A stretch of DNA of 64,000 nt from Owenweeksia sp048267305 (GCA_048267305.1 JBLWXT010000020.1:6746-70745); one strand, 5' to 3'; shown: positions 32,744 to 42,411, counted from the stretch's first letter. Numbers and translations are program-made. The notes: generated by a model not told the origin, from the letters alone.

Positions 32744-33835
32744 ATGAAAAAAGCAATCATAATAATAGTAGCCATTGCCGCTGTAGGACTAATAGCCTGG
32801 AAACTGGCCGACAACAAAACAGAAATGGCCGAAGACGCTAAACTGGCCGAAGAGGTAAGTGACCGGATACCAGTGGAAATCGGGCAGGTAACCCACAAAC
32901 GCCTTGAATCGGAAAATGCTGCCATTGGCACCTTTGAGGCCATAACCGACCTTACCATGCTTTCGCAGACAGAAGGTTTGGTGATAAAGCTATATCGTGA
33001 AAAAGGAGATTTTATAAAAAAAGGAGAGCTGTTGGCTCAGGTGGAAAATGAGGTTTTACAAGCTAATATGGCCAGTGCCAGTGCCAATTATGAAAAAGCC
33101 AAAACAGACTTCGGTCGCTTTACAAAGCTTGCAGAAAAAGATGCAATAACCGAACGTCAGCTGGAGGATGCAACTATTGCCCAGGCTAATAGTGAAGCCC
33201 AGTATAAAACAGTGAAAAAGCAACTTGAGGATACCTACATTCGGGCCACAGCCACAGGTTTTATTAATGAAGATTACATACAGGAGGGCTCTAACATTGC
33301 CCGTAATGCCAGGCTTTTTGATATAGTAGATGTAAGCAAGCTAAAGTTAAATGTAAAGGTTACCGCCAGCAATGTGCTCAATATTAAAGAGGGTGATGAG
33401 GTAAGCCTTACCACCGAAATATATCCCAACGAAAGCTACACAGGTATAGTAACAGCAGTGGCAGCCAAGGCCGATAATAGCTTAAAGTATGATGTTGAAA
33501 TTTTACTGGATAATGCCAGCCAGGAAAAACCATTGAAAGCCGGCATGTTTGGCAGAGCCAACTTTGAATTTACCAATGCCAGTGATGCCCTTTACATAAG
33601 CCGTGATGCCCTTACCGGGAGTATAAAGGATCCAACTGTATTTGTGGTAAAGGATGGAATAGCACAATTGGTTAAAATAAAAATTGGAGAAGTACGTGAT
33701 ACTGAAATAGAGGTGCTAAGTGGACTTTCACTAAATGATAAGGTGGTGGTAAACGGGCAGATAAACCTTATCGATGGTACCCGGGTAAGGCCGATAAATG
33801 AAGATGCTCAACCACTTTCGGCTGAAGCCAAATAA
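32744..33835 (+). CDS. RND efflux periplasmic adaptor
   Basis: A 363-residue HlyD/AcrA-type membrane fusion protein: N-terminal membrane anchor (about 3-19), lipoyl half-motif KLYREKGDFIKKGELLAQVEN, alpha-hairpin (QANMASASANYEKAKTDFGR), second lipoyl half IRATATGFINEDYIQEG, and a C-terminal beta-barrel and membrane-proximal domain. It links the TolC-like protein to the RND pump encoded 29 bp downstream. Confidence 0.92.
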   Translation: MKKAIIIIVAIAAVGLIAWKLADNKTEMAEDAKLAEEVSDRIPVEIGQVTHKRLESENAAIGTFEAITDLTMLSQTEGLVIKLYREKGDFIKKGELLAQVENEVLQANMASASANYEKAKTDFGRFTKLAEKDAITERQLEDATIAQANSEAQYKTVKKQLEDTYIRATATGFINEDYIQEGSNIARNARLFDIVDVSKLKLNVKVTASNVLNIKEGDEVSLTTEIYPNESYTGIVTAVAAKADNSLKYDVEILLDNASQEKPLKAGMFGRANFEFTNASDALYISRDALTGSIKDPTVFVVKDGIAQLVKIKIGEVRDTEIEVLSGLSLNDKVVVNGQINLIDGTRVRPINEDAQPLSAEAK

Positions 33836-33864
33836 GCTGTACTAATCCAAAATATTTTAACGAG

Positions 33865-36800
33865 ATGAACATTGTAAAAACCTCTATAAAAAGACCTACC
33901 ATGGTAGTGGTGATTTTCACCATACTGTTGGCCTTAGGTGCTTTTAGTTATACTCAGCTCAACTATGAGCTGATACCAAAAATCAGTTCTCCGGTGGTTT
34001 CTGTTACCACGGTTTACCCTGGAGCTTCACCTTATGAGGTGGAAAATTCTGTTACCAAAAAGATTGAAGACGCTATATCCTCGCTGGAGGGAATTAAGAA
34101 AATCACATCCAACTCTATGGAAAGTGTTTCTTCGGTGGTAGTGGAGCTGGAGCAGTCGGTTGATGTGGATTTGGCCCTGCAGGATGCCCAGCGAAAAATA
34201 AATGGTATTGTGAGTAGCCTGCCGGATGATGTTGAGGCACCCTCTTTAGGGAAATTTGACTTTGGCGATTTGCCCATTATGCGACTTGGGGTATCGGCAA
34301 ATATGCCGCCTACAGATCTTTATGATTTGGTAGATAAAAGAATTGCCGCCAGCTTATCTCGCTTGCCGGGCGTGGCTCAGGTAAATATACTGGGGGGGCA
34401 GGAGCGCGAAATACGTGTAAACATTAATGAAGAAAAACTAAGTGCCTACAACCTGAGTATATTACAGGTTAGTCAGGCTATTGAGTATGGTAATCTCGAT
34501 TTTCCTACCGGAAAAGTAAAATCAGCGGGCAAGCAAACCACTATTCGCCTTACGGGAAAATATGCTTCTGTTGAAGAAATGCGCAATTTGGTAATTGTGC
34601 GTAAGCCTGATGGCTCTACCATAAAACTAGGTGATGTAGCAGAGGTACAGGACACTAAAAAAGATGCAGAAATATTTAGCCGTATTGATGGCGAAAATGC
34701 CATCGGCCTGACCGTACAAAAACAGGGAGATGCCAATGCTGTGGAAATCAGCTCTCTTGCCAAAGAGCAAATGGCCGCGCTGGAAGCAGAATATGCCAGT
34801 GAGGGTTTAAAATTTAATATAGCCTCCGATAGTTCAGACTTTACACTTGAGGCCGCCAATGGAGTGATGCATGATTTGGTGATAGCCATTGTGCTTGTTG
34901 CTCTCATCATGTTGCTGTTTCTGCATAGTATCCGTACTGCGGTTATTGTAATGGTGGCGGTGCCCATGTCTATCATTTCGGCCCTTACTTTTATGTATCT
35001 GATGGGCTTCTCTCTAAACCTTATGACGCTGTTGGCCCTCTCGCTGGTGGTTGGTATTCTGGTGGATGATGCCATTGTGGTTATCGAAAATATTTACCGC
35101 CACATGGAAATGGGTAAATCCCGTTTTCAGGCGGCTTATGATGGCCTGCGGGAGATTGGTACCACTGTAGTCTCTATTACCCTTGTAATTATTGCAGTAT
35201 TTCTACCCATCGCCCTTACTGGTGGTACAGTAGGCGATTTGTTACTTCAGTTTTCGGTAACGGTGGCAGTAAGTACAGCCCTTAGTTTATTGGTGGCCTT
35301 TACGGTGATTCCTCTTTTGGCTTCTCGTTTTGCCAAGGTGGAGCACATTAAACCCACCAGCCTTATTGGTAAAGTGGTAGGCGGTTTTGAGGGTATTGTC
35401 AGCAGTTTTGAAAGTGGGATGACCAATGCCCTAAAATGGTCTTTCAACCACAAGGCGGTGGTGCTGATTGTAACAGTGGTACTGTTTTTTAGCTCATTTA
35501 TGTTGGTGGGTTTTGGTTTTATAGGAAGTGAGTTTGTAGCCTCCGGAGATAGAGGTGAGTTTATTGTGGAAGTGGAATTGCCTAAAAAATCAACTTTAGA
35601 GAATACCAACTTCACCGTAAGGGAAATTGAAAACTTTATAGCCCAGGCCCCGGAAGTGGTAAACTTAAATACCACGGTTGGCCAGGGTGGTGGAGGCAGA
35701 ATGTCTTCCGGCACATCTGAACCTTACAAGGCCCAAATCACCGTAAGGCTGGTAAATAGGGATGAACGTGATTTGAGCACAGATGTATTTGCCCGCAGAA
35801 TGAAAATTGCTCTTGAGGAAAATATCCCCGGAGCCAAAATCAAGTCGGTACCGGTGAGTATAATGGGTACCGCAGATGATTCTCCCATACAGGTGATTCT
35901 GCAGGGCTCAAATTTGGATAGCCTCCTTTCATATTCAAAAACGGTAATGAGGGAGTTGGCAACCATTGAAGGTACTGCAGAAATTCAAACCAGTGTGGAT
36001 GATGGAAGCCCTGAAATAAAGGTTGAGGTGGATCGTGAGAAAATGGCAGAACTAGGCCTCTCGCTGGAAGTAGTGGGTGCCAGTATGCAAACAGCCTTTA
36101 GTGGAACTCAGGAGTCTAAATTCCGCTCGGGTGAAAACGAGTATGACATCAACATTCAGCTGGACCAGTTTGACCGTAAAAATGCCAACGACATCAGTAA
36201 ACTTACGCTGATAAACAATCGCGGGGAAGCCGTTCAGCTGGGGCAGTTTTCAACCATAGTGGAAGGATCAGGCCCATCTCGCCTTGAGCGATTGGATAAA
36301 ACCACCACAGTTACTGTGAAGGCGCAGGTGCTGGGTCGCCCGGCTGGTACGGTAGGGGCTGAGGTGGATGAGCTTATGGCTTCTTTAGATATGCCCGAGG
36401 GTATAAGCTACCAAATGGGTGGACAATTGGAGCAGCAGGGCGAGGCCTTTGGGAGCTTGTTTGTGGCTCTGTTTGCGTCATTGGTATTGGTGTACCTGAT
36501 TATGGTGGCCCTGTATGATAATTACGCTTATCCTTTTGTGGTAATGTTTTCACTTCCCCTGGCGGTGATTGGAGCCTTACTGGCTTTGGCGCTAAGTGGA
36601 AGCTCGTTGAGTATTTTCTCCATTTTGGGTATGATTATGCTTATTGGGCTGGTGGCCAAAAACGCCATTCTGGTGGTGGATTTTACCAACCAGCTTAAAG
36701 CTGCCGGCCTTGAGGTAAAAGAGGCTTTGCTAAGAGCCACACAAACCCGTATCCGCCCCATTTTAATGACAACCCTGGCTATGGTTATAGGTATGTTGCC

Positions 36801-37083
36801 CATTGCGCTGGCCAGTGGTGCCGGTGCCGAGTGGAAAAACGGTTTGGCCTGGGTGCTGATTGGCGGACTTACCAGCTCCATGTTTCTTACCCTTATTATA
36901 GTGCCGGTAATTTATTATCTGATGGACAGGGTACTTGAAAAATTTGGCTGGAACAAACAAACGGTTATTGAATTAATAGATACACCCAGGGAGGAATTGA
37001 ATACTGAGATTCAGGAGACTATAAACGGCACAGGCCATGTAGAAACTGAAGAAGAGGAAGAGGAAGAGGCCTTTGCCTGGTAG
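33865..37083 (+). CDS. RND-family multidrug efflux pump, inner-membrane subunit
   Basis: A 1072-residue AcrB-type proton-driven transporter. It has twelve membrane helices, two large periplasmic loops and the proton-relay helix SLVVGILVDDAIVVIENIY with the Asp pair. Motifs include PGASPYEVENSVTKKIE and NAILVVDFTNQLKAAG. The HAE1 type for hydrophobic or amphiphilic compounds is more likely than metal export. The C-terminus ends in an acidic run of Glu. A strong terminator follows. Confidence 0.95.
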   Translation: MNIVKTSIKRPTMVVVIFTILLALGAFSYTQLNYELIPKISSPVVSVTTVYPGASPYEVENSVTKKIEDAISSLEGIKKITSNSMESVSSVVVELEQSVDVDLALQDAQRKINGIVSSLPDDVEAPSLGKFDFGDLPIMRLGVSANMPPTDLYDLVDKRIAASLSRLPGVAQVNILGGQEREIRVNINEEKLSAYNLSILQVSQAIEYGNLDFPTGKVKSAGKQTTIRLTGKYASVEEMRNLVIVRKPDGSTIKLGDVAEVQDTKKDAEIFSRIDGENAIGLTVQKQGDANAVEISSLAKEQMAALEAEYASEGLKFNIASDSSDFTLEAANGVMHDLVIAIVLVALIMLLFLHSIRTAVIVMVAVPMSIISALTFMYLMGFSLNLMTLLALSLVVGILVDDAIVVIENIYRHMEMGKSRFQAAYDGLREIGTTVVSITLVIIAVFLPIALTGGTVGDLLLQFSVTVAVSTALSLLVAFTVIPLLASRFAKVEHIKPTSLIGKVVGGFEGIVSSFESGMTNALKWSFNHKAVVLIVTVVLFFSSFMLVGFGFIGSEFVASGDRGEFIVEVELPKKSTLENTNFTVREIENFIAQAPEVVNLNTTVGQGGGGRMSSGTSEPYKAQITVRLVNRDERDLSTDVFARRMKIALEENIPGAKIKSVPVSIMGTADDSPIQVILQGSNLDSLLSYSKTVMRELATIEGTAEIQTSVDDGSPEIKVEVDREKMAELGLSLEVVGASMQTAFSGTQESKFRSGENEYDINIQLDQFDRKNANDISKLTLINNRGEAVQLGQFSTIVEGSGPSRLERLDKTTTVTVKAQVLGRPAGTVGAEVDELMASLDMPEGISYQMGGQLEQQGEAFGSLFVALFASLVLVYLIMVALYDNYAYPFVVMFSLPLAVIGALLALALSGSSLSIFSILGMIMLIGLVAKNAILVVDFTNQLKAAGLEVKEALLRATQTRIRPILMTTLAMVIGMLPIALASGAGAEWKNGLAWVLIGGLTSSMFLTLIIVPVIYYLMDRVLEKFGWNKQTVIELIDTPREELNTEIQETINGTGHVETEEEEEEEAFAW

Positions 37084-37113
37084 AGAAAATTTAGGTTAGG
37101 TTTAGTTTAGGTT

Positions 37114-37168
37114 GACCCCGTGGAGATTATGTTCATTTTACATTCTTCGATCTCCATGGGGTTTTTTA
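37114..37168 (+). terminator. Intrinsic terminator after the RND gene
   Basis: ACCCCGTGGAGAT (37114-37126) pairs with ATCTCCATGGGGT (37150-37162) through one G-U, followed by TTTTTT. It also rules out the long start of the next gene at 37120, which would fall inside the stem. Confidence 0.85.
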
Positions 37169-37194
37169 TAAAAAAGAAAATCAGCACTACTATT

Positions 37195-37749
37195 ATGACA
37201 TTGACTGATACTTCATTTCAGCTATTTATCCGCAACGGCATTCGTGCAGTTTCCATACAGGATATTGAGCGGGCTTGTGGCGAAAAAGCAGATTCTACAC
37301 TCAATAAAGGTATGCTGATAAAGCTATGTGTGAAAAGAATGGAGGAGGAGGTGTTCCCTTTTGTGGAGCTTCTTAATGATGAGAAAATAGCCAACACCGA
37401 AAGAATTTTGATAATATACAAGAGTCTGGTAGATTACTTGCTAAATATTAACCTGGCTTTTTTCAATGATCTTAAAAGGTATCATCAGGAAAGCTATGAG
37501 CACCTGCTCAATTTTGTGGATCTCACGATTTTTGATGAGGTAAAGTCCATTTTAAAAAAGGGACAAGAGGAAGGTCAGTTGTCAAAACAAATAAATCTGG
37601 AACTGGAGTGTACCATCCACAAAATGATGCTTAAGCGCATGGTTTGGGAATTCCGCTTTCAAACCCAAACGTTTGATATGGATCAGGTTTTTACTCAGCT
37701 CTTTAGAATGAGGTTTGAGGGGATAGTGGTGAATGAGCCTCCAAAATAG
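37195..37749 (+). CDS. TetR-like transcriptional regulator
   Basis: A 184-residue protein from the ATG at 37195. The N-terminal helix-turn-helix has the TetR pattern (FIRNGIRAVSIQDIERACG, then STLNKGMLIKLCVKRM in place of the usual YYHFxSKExL). The C-terminal helical domain would bind a ligand. It lies after a terminator behind the RND gene, so it may be transcribed by read-through or from its own promoter, and may regulate the efflux genes. Confidence 0.75.
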   Translation: MTLTDTSFQLFIRNGIRAVSIQDIERACGEKADSTLNKGMLIKLCVKRMEEEVFPFVELLNDEKIANTERILIIYKSLVDYLLNINLAFFNDLKRYHQESYEHLLNFVDLTIFDEVKSILKKGQEEGQLSKQINLELECTIHKMMLKRMVWEFRFQTQTFDMDQVFTQLFRMRFEGIVVNEPPK

Positions 37750-37885
37750 TTACTTCTCTTTAAGGTAGGATTTCGTTTATATTTACGCATCTGAGCTTGT
37801 GAAAGGTTTTGCAGGCTTTGGATATAGAAGATATAAACCTGCGTTTAGCTCTTAGTTGGGTGCAATCGGACAAATTAAATCAAAA

Positions 37886-38905
37886 GTGAAAACAGTACTG
37901 CTTGCTATAATTTTAATCTCTTCATTGTCAAGCTATCCTCAACAGTTGATCCTTGAAGCAGTACACTTTAATCAGAAAGATCAACCGGTTAGAATCGAAA
38001 GAAAGTACAAAGACAATTCAAAATTACTATATGTAACTCATTTAAACTGGGGATCCCGTTGTCTTCAAGACGAAATAATTAGAAATGGAGATACTACTAT
38101 TATTGAAGAAACTCTATTCGAGATAGTGCGGACTGAAAAGCAGGACATATTTACCTCACTTGATGGGTTTGCTATACTATTAAGCGATTCTGGAATAACA
38201 AAGACTCTTTCACTTTACAATTTCGAGAGAGACGAATATTTAGGGGACACTACGTTGCCTGTCGAATTTGACACTGAAGATTTTACATATAATTTGAGGC
38301 ATTCTCGGGTAAATTTGATTCTCGATGCCAAAATCAATGTACCGTTTGACTCTATGGTTTTTAAAGAAAAAACAAAAACCTTTTACGTCAACAAAATTCC
38401 AATGCGCATTGAGTTTTGTAATTCAAAAGGAGTTAATCAACAAATTACATTATGTGAGCTTAGTTTAAATACTATGAATTGTAAAAGCTACAACCCTAAT
38501 TCAGTAAATGAATTAATTAGCTCATCCACTGTTAATTGGAACAAAGACACCACAGAAATTGATTGGTTGTTAAAGGTAGAGAGGTGGGAGAAAACATATT
38601 TCACCAAGTATTTGATTGATGACAAGCAATTAATTAAATGTGAGACTCAACATCAAGACACCATTCTGTTCTTAAATAAGAAAGCAATATTTACAAATCT
38701 TGTAACTGAGCATCTTATCTATACTGATTTCCCATTCACCTTCCATCTCAAATTTGATTTTGATCTACAAAATATTGCTGAGAGAAAAAGTAAAAATTAT
38801 CACGAAACCCGCAAGTACAACTTTGATGAAAAGGAAAGGATTAAGGAAGAGACTATAATCATTAACGATACGCTTTACCGCACTATAGAATATAAGTACT
38901 ACTGA
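37886..38905 (+). CDS. Exported protein of unknown function, AT-rich orphan
   Basis: About 339 residues from a GTG at 37886, which gives the signal peptide MKTVLLAIILISSLSSYPQ. A TTG ten codons upstream is the alternative. The mature part is beta-rich with many Thr, Asn and Lys. No domain is recognised. The repeated Y-K-D/Y-x-x-x-N phrasing resembles Bacteroidota RHS-like or MORN-like antitoxin proteins (HFNQKDQPVRIERKYKDN near the start, RKYNFDEKERIKEETIIIND near the end) only loosely. The gene is more AT-rich than its neighbours and lies in a patch with a decayed gene copy, so it may be acquired. Confidence 0.6.
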   Translation: MKTVLLAIILISSLSSYPQQLILEAVHFNQKDQPVRIERKYKDNSKLLYVTHLNWGSRCLQDEIIRNGDTTIIEETLFEIVRTEKQDIFTSLDGFAILLSDSGITKTLSLYNFERDEYLGDTTLPVEFDTEDFTYNLRHSRVNLILDAKINVPFDSMVFKEKTKTFYVNKIPMRIEFCNSKGVNQQITLCELSLNTMNCKSYNPNSVNELISSSTVNWNKDTTEIDWLLKVERWEKTYFTKYLIDDKQLIKCETQHQDTILFLNKKAIFTNLVTEHLIYTDFPFTFHLKFDFDLQNIAERKSKNYHETRKYNFDEKERIKEETIIINDTLYRTIEYKYY

Positions 38906-39044
38906 AGTTTAACAACAGTGCCGAACGGCTAAAGCAAGTGCGAGAAATCGGACTTTCCTCTGATTATGAAGTATTGAGAAATAAAATATTGGGTTACACC
39001 AAGTATTCTCGAAAAATCCACTTGTCATAAATAAACCGTTCAAA
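38906..39044. other. Intergenic stretch without recognised feature
   Basis: AT-rich, no coding frame of note and no clear hairpin. It leads into the regulator remnant at 39045. Confidence 0.5.
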
Positions 39045-39143
39045 CCATCTCTATCTTTACTCCCTCAAAACCTATCAATGGACATCACATACATACAAAC
39101 TCGCCTTTCGGATTGTACAGGCCGCCAAGTTTTAATGTGTTAA
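39045..39143 (+). pseudogene. Truncated copy of the promoter and first codons of the Crp-type gene at 43949
   Basis: From about 39045 to 39109 the sequence matches about 43915-43980, including the -7-like TATCTTTA, the leader CCTCAAAACCTATCA and the ATG (39078). The first codons give MDITYIQTRLS versus MDITYIQTHLS in the intact gene. The match then ends and a stop follows at 39141. It is a partial duplication or recombination scar, not a working gene. The promoter part could still be active. Confidence 0.8.
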
Positions 39144-39263
39144 GGTTTAAAACAGGAAATCCGGCTCTGTAACCTTAAGAGCTAAAATCCTATTTAACGC
39201 TATATTTAATCCACTGCCCATGGTAGCGGTGTAGGTTTAAAAACAGAACAACTGAAAACAAGA

Positions 39264-39839
39264 ATGCAAAAATTACTATTTGATTTTATCTCACAATACA
39301 TTTCACTTACCAAGGATGAAGAGCAGGCCATAATTGCTTTGGATATTTTTAAAACAGTAAAAAAAGGGACAGATTTACTGGAGGAAGGACAGCGTTCAAC
39401 AGATGGCTATTTTGTTTTAAAGGGATGTTTGCGAACGTATTATATAATAGACGGAGAGGAGAAAACAACATCCTTTTATACAGAAATGGAAGGGCTTACA
39501 CCAACGTGTGTTATCTCCAAACAGCCTTCGGAGTACTATGTTGCCACAATAGAAGACTCCATACTTGCGATTTCAAACCCCGATATGGAAGCCGAGATTT
39601 TTGAGAAATTTCCAAAATTCGAAACGCTTTGTAGAATACTGTCTGAAGAGCTTTTGGCCAAGCAGCAAATTAACTTTGATGACTTTAAGACCTCTTCACC
39701 TGAGCAGCGATACTTGAATATTTTGGAAAAGAGACCCGATCTCATTCAACGGGTTCCTCAACATCAATTGGCCAGCTACCTAGGCGTTAAGCCCCAATCT
39801 TTAAGTAGATTAAAAGCAAGATTACTTGAAAAAAAGTGA
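39264..39839 (+). CDS. Crp/Fnr family transcriptional regulator, short form
   Basis: A 191-residue regulator with a cyclic-nucleotide-binding-like fold (about 25-115) and a C-terminal helix-turn-helix, LASYLGVKPQSLSRLKARL. The recognition helix lacks the Glu found in Crp and Fnr (Gln at that position), so it should bind a different site from the TGAC palindromes. This is the common Bacteroidota type with an ASYLGxxPxSLSRLR helix, often next to a target gene. It probably controls the outer-membrane protein gene 82 bp downstream. Confidence 0.88.
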   Translation: MQKLLFDFISQYISLTKDEEQAIIALDIFKTVKKGTDLLEEGQRSTDGYFVLKGCLRTYYIIDGEEKTTSFYTEMEGLTPTCVISKQPSEYYVATIEDSILAISNPDMEAEIFEKFPKFETLCRILSEELLAKQQINFDDFKTSSPEQRYLNILEKRPDLIQRVPQHQLASYLGVKPQSLSRLKARLLEKK

Positions 39840-39893
39840 GCGTTGAGTTTGGTTTATTAACTTAAGTGAACGCTTTGTGGCTGAGGCCGGTTT

Positions 39894-39901
39894 TAATTTT
39901 G
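39894..39901 (+). promoter_or_regulatory. -7 element TAATTTTG
   Basis: TAATTTTG matches TAnnTTTG and lies 20 bases before the ATG at 39922, supporting that start and an independent promoter for the gene. Confidence 0.6.
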
Positions 39902-39921
39902 TGTTATCAAAAATTGATGAT

Positions 39922-40542
39922 ATGCAAAATAAACTTTCAATACTCGCTTTTGCCCTGATCCTCACAGGCAGTTTTCAACTCAATGGCCAATACGCTAAGC
40001 AGGACAGCACGGCAAAAAAGTATTTTGTTGGCAGCACTTTTTTTATTTTGGGAAATTTTGCGGAGAGTAATAAACCTGATTTTGTGCAACTTAATTTAGG
40101 ATATCGCATAACAGGAAGAGATGTGCTTTCACTGGAATTGAAAACCTGGAAGTATGCCTGGTCTTTGGGTATTCCCTATGGAAAATCATGGGAAGCTCCT
40201 GAAGAAAAATTTCCGGGATACATCCGTGAATATGGATTTGCCGTGGCATATCAGAGGTTTATGTGGAAGGGATTGTATGCTGGCGTACACGTAATGAATG
40301 CATGGCAAACTTTTGAAAGTGATAGTAGTAATACACTGGGCAAGGGGTTTCAAATATTCAACACCTATAGGGTTGGTTATCACTTTAAACTGTTTAACGA
40401 CAGATTTTTTATTGAGCCATCAATTGCAATTACCCACCGCGTTTACCAAACCGATATGCCCGATCCATTTAAAGAGATGGATGACAAGTGGACGAAATTC
40501 TTTTTCGGTGAACCAGGTTTACATTTTGGGTTTAATTTTTAA
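39922..40542 (+). CDS. Predicted outer-membrane beta-barrel protein, unknown function
   Basis: 206 residues from the ATG at 39922, with signal peptide MQNKLSILAFALILTGSFQ. The mature part alternates aromatic and polar residues (RDVLSLELKTWKYAWSLG, RFFIEPSIAITHRVYQ) and ends with Phe (HFGFNF), typical of an 8-10 strand barrel. A GTG 45 bases upstream is less likely, since a consensus -7 element lies between the two starts. Next to a Crp-type gene, a common pairing in this phylum. Confidence 0.65.
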   Translation: MQNKLSILAFALILTGSFQLNGQYAKQDSTAKKYFVGSTFFILGNFAESNKPDFVQLNLGYRITGRDVLSLELKTWKYAWSLGIPYGKSWEAPEEKFPGYIREYGFAVAYQRFMWKGLYAGVHVMNAWQTFESDSSNTLGKGFQIFNTYRVGYHFKLFNDRFFIEPSIAITHRVYQTDMPDPFKEMDDKWTKFFFGEPGLHFGFNF

Positions 40543-40566
40543 TACCGCTGTTGGTGTTAGGAAATG

Positions 40567-40605
40567 AAAAACACCTGACGTCTTTAATCAACAGGAGGTG
40601 TTTTT
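40567..40605 (+). terminator. Intrinsic terminator after the outer-membrane protein gene
   Basis: AAAAACACCT (40567-40576) and AGGTGTTTTT (40596-40605) form a perfect 10-bp stem with the T-run in the 3' arm. The A-run in the 5' arm makes it usable in both directions. Confidence 0.8.
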
Positions 40606-41039
40606 AACTCCTGTTAAATCAAATCCGGAGCCTTTTGTTTGGCCACGATCAACTCCCTCTGCCTCTTGCCATATCTGGCGCTTCCTTGCCTGTCAATAAC
40701 ATTTGCTTCCAAGCATGTTCTCGTAAAAATAGCTGATGGCTGATCTAGGTCATTTTTTCAGCTATTAATAGACTTCATCTTTGACCTGTTGTAAAAATTC
40801 CTGTAGCAGAGAATTATTTCCAATGAAAAGTAATTAAGGTTTACCGTGGGATTTTCAAAATGTCATTTACACAGGCCATAATCAGGCTGAAATTTTGAAA
40901 ACTCAATTGGCAGTTTGAGAAAGGTGTAGTTAACTGACATTTCAGAAACGGGGTGTGAATCTTCTTTTACCGTTTGTTTGAGCGGTATATAACGTGAAGT
41001 AGCAATTGTTTTAAATAACCATCTTTAAAAATCACAGCA
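40606..41039. other. 434-bp stretch without a gene
   Basis: No credible coding frame on either strand, no tRNA-like fold and no consensus -7 element near the OsmC start. An AACATTTG at about 40698 is one base off the promoter consensus but has no gene directly behind it. Confidence 0.5.
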
Positions 41040-41471
41040 ATGGATGATATTCATTATTACGAAGTGAATTTACTTTGGGACGCGGCAAAACAAGGAAGAT
41101 TTAGCTCACCAGCTAATACAAGTGAAACAACGGCACCGCCAAAGGCTGCAAAAGGAAAAAGGGAGAAATGGACACTTGAACATTTATTTGTTGCGGCCAT
41201 AAATTCCTGCCTTATGTCAACTTTCCTTCTGGTGGCTGATGATTCAAAATTTAACTTCATAAGTTTTGAAAGTAATGCCGTGGGAAAAATTGAAAAGGTT
41301 GCAGGCAAACTTTCGGTAACAGAGATTGTTTTAGAGCCTACACTAACCATCCCCTCAAAGAAAAATGAATTAAAGGCTAAACGGGCACTGGAATTAAGTG
41401 AGAAGGCTTTTGCCATTGCAAATTCAACTAAAACCAAAATCACTTTAGAGCCAAATATAATTGTCCAATAA
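41040..41471 (+). CDS. OsmC/Ohr family thiol peroxidase-like protein
   Basis: A 143-residue OsmC-fold protein. KWTLEHLFVAAINSCLMSTFL holds the conserved Cys in the central helix, the usual peroxidatic position. The second OsmC Cys is not seen, so activity on organic peroxides is uncertain. It opens a stress cluster with an acidic protein, HPF and Dps. Confidence 0.82.
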   Translation: MDDIHYYEVNLLWDAAKQGRFSSPANTSETTAPPKAAKGKREKWTLEHLFVAAINSCLMSTFLLVADDSKFNFISFESNAVGKIEKVAGKLSVTEIVLEPTLTIPSKKNELKAKRALELSEKAFAIANSTKTKITLEPNIIVQ

Positions 41472-41547
41472 AGGGCCTGGTACATTCTATTCTTCTATAT
41501 TGATTGATGGTGCGGAGATTTGATTTTTAAACCAAAATGAGAAAAAC

Positions 41548-42069
41548 ATGAAAACAGTAAATGAAATAGAAAAGGACATCCTGAACATTACCATGAAGAT
41601 CCACACGGAATTTCCTGAGTTGTCCAAATATATTGGTGAGATGACTGAAAATGACTTAGGAGTTGAAACCACCAAATTGGGTATACAAAGCTTTAAGGAT
41701 TATTACAACTCTCTGCAGGAGTTGATATTAGAGTATTCGAAAACACATTTTGCAAAAAGTGCAGGCAAAACTGTTGGTGCAGAGGCATCCGGGTATCCTA
41801 CCTATCCACCATCTGAGGATATCTATAACAAAGGGAAGAATGAAGCAGATCTGGATCCGGAAAATCCGTCTAAGAAGAAAGCTCCAAATCCGGTTGGGGG
41901 AGTGCCAAACGAAAAGGGGTTTGAGGACGATATGTCTGGTGATGATTTAGACGTGCCCGGAGCAGAGTTAGACGACCAGCAGGAAAGTATAGGCAGTGAG
42001 GATGAGGAAAATAACTATTACAGCTTGGGTGGCGATAATCATAGCGACCTTGACGAGAGCAAGGGCTAG
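41548..42069 (+). CDS. Acidic protein with disordered tail, stress cluster, unknown function
   Basis: A 173-residue protein. Residues 1-75 are a helical domain (IEKDILNITMKIHTEFPELS, SFKDYYNSLQELILEY). The rest is low-complexity and acidic, with FEDDMSGDDLDVPGAELDDQ and GSEDEENNYYSLGGDNH. The tail pattern recurs in Bacteroidota proteins encoded near dps and hpf. Function unknown; a stationary-phase or desiccation role is a guess from context. Confidence 0.65.
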   Translation: MKTVNEIEKDILNITMKIHTEFPELSKYIGEMTENDLGVETTKLGIQSFKDYYNSLQELILEYSKTHFAKSAGKTVGAEASGYPTYPPSEDIYNKGKNEADLDPENPSKKKAPNPVGGVPNEKGFEDDMSGDDLDVPGAELDDQQESIGSEDEENNYYSLGGDNHSDLDESKG

Positions 42070-42096
42070 GAAAATAGCAGTAAGAAAAACTATACA

Positions 42097-42411
42097 ATGA
42101 AGATTCAATATAACACAGACAAGACGATTAACGGAGATGAAAGGCATCAGGCTTTCTTTACCTCTCAAATTTCAGAAGAGCTCCACAACTTCCAATCCGA
42201 TATTACAAGGATAGAGGTACATCTCTCTGATGAGAATGGTAATAAGGAAGGGCAAAACGACAAATTATGTTTGTTGGAAGCCCGCCTTGAAGGAAGGAAA
42301 CCCATTGCGGTTTCCAAGCAGGCTGATACCATTGAATTAGCTGTTTCGGGAGCTATTGATAAGCTAAAAACATCTTTAGAAAAAATTTCCGGACGTACTC
42401 AAAATCACTAA
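42097..42411 (+). CDS. HPF/S30AE-like ribosome hibernation factor
   Basis: A 104-residue protein with the ribosome-associated inhibitor pattern: TRIEVHLSDENGN (about 41-53) and CLLEARLEGRKPIAVSKQ (about 61-78), followed by DTIELAVSGAIDKLKTSLEK. Short HPF proteins dimerise or silence ribosomes in stationary phase. Part of the OsmC-Dps group. Confidence 0.78.
   Translation: MKIQYNTDKTINGDERHQAFFTSQISEELHNFQSDITRIEVHLSDENGNKEGQNDKLCLLEARLEGRKPIAVSKQADTIELAVSGAIDKLKTSLEKISGRTQNH

Noticed and set aside
34473..35714. Long open frames on the minus strand inside the RND pump gene
   Set aside because: They lie opposite a complete RND gene, have no promoter or family motifs and are side effects of its codon usage.
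37082..37114. TTAGG-like tandem repeat (ttaggttaggtttagtttagg)
   Set aside because: Only a few imperfect units directly before a terminator; no telomere, origin or CRISPR context.
37120..37194. Longer N-terminus of the TetR-like gene
   Set aside because: The added codons lie inside the stem of a strong intrinsic terminator; the ATG at 37195 gives a normal TetR start.
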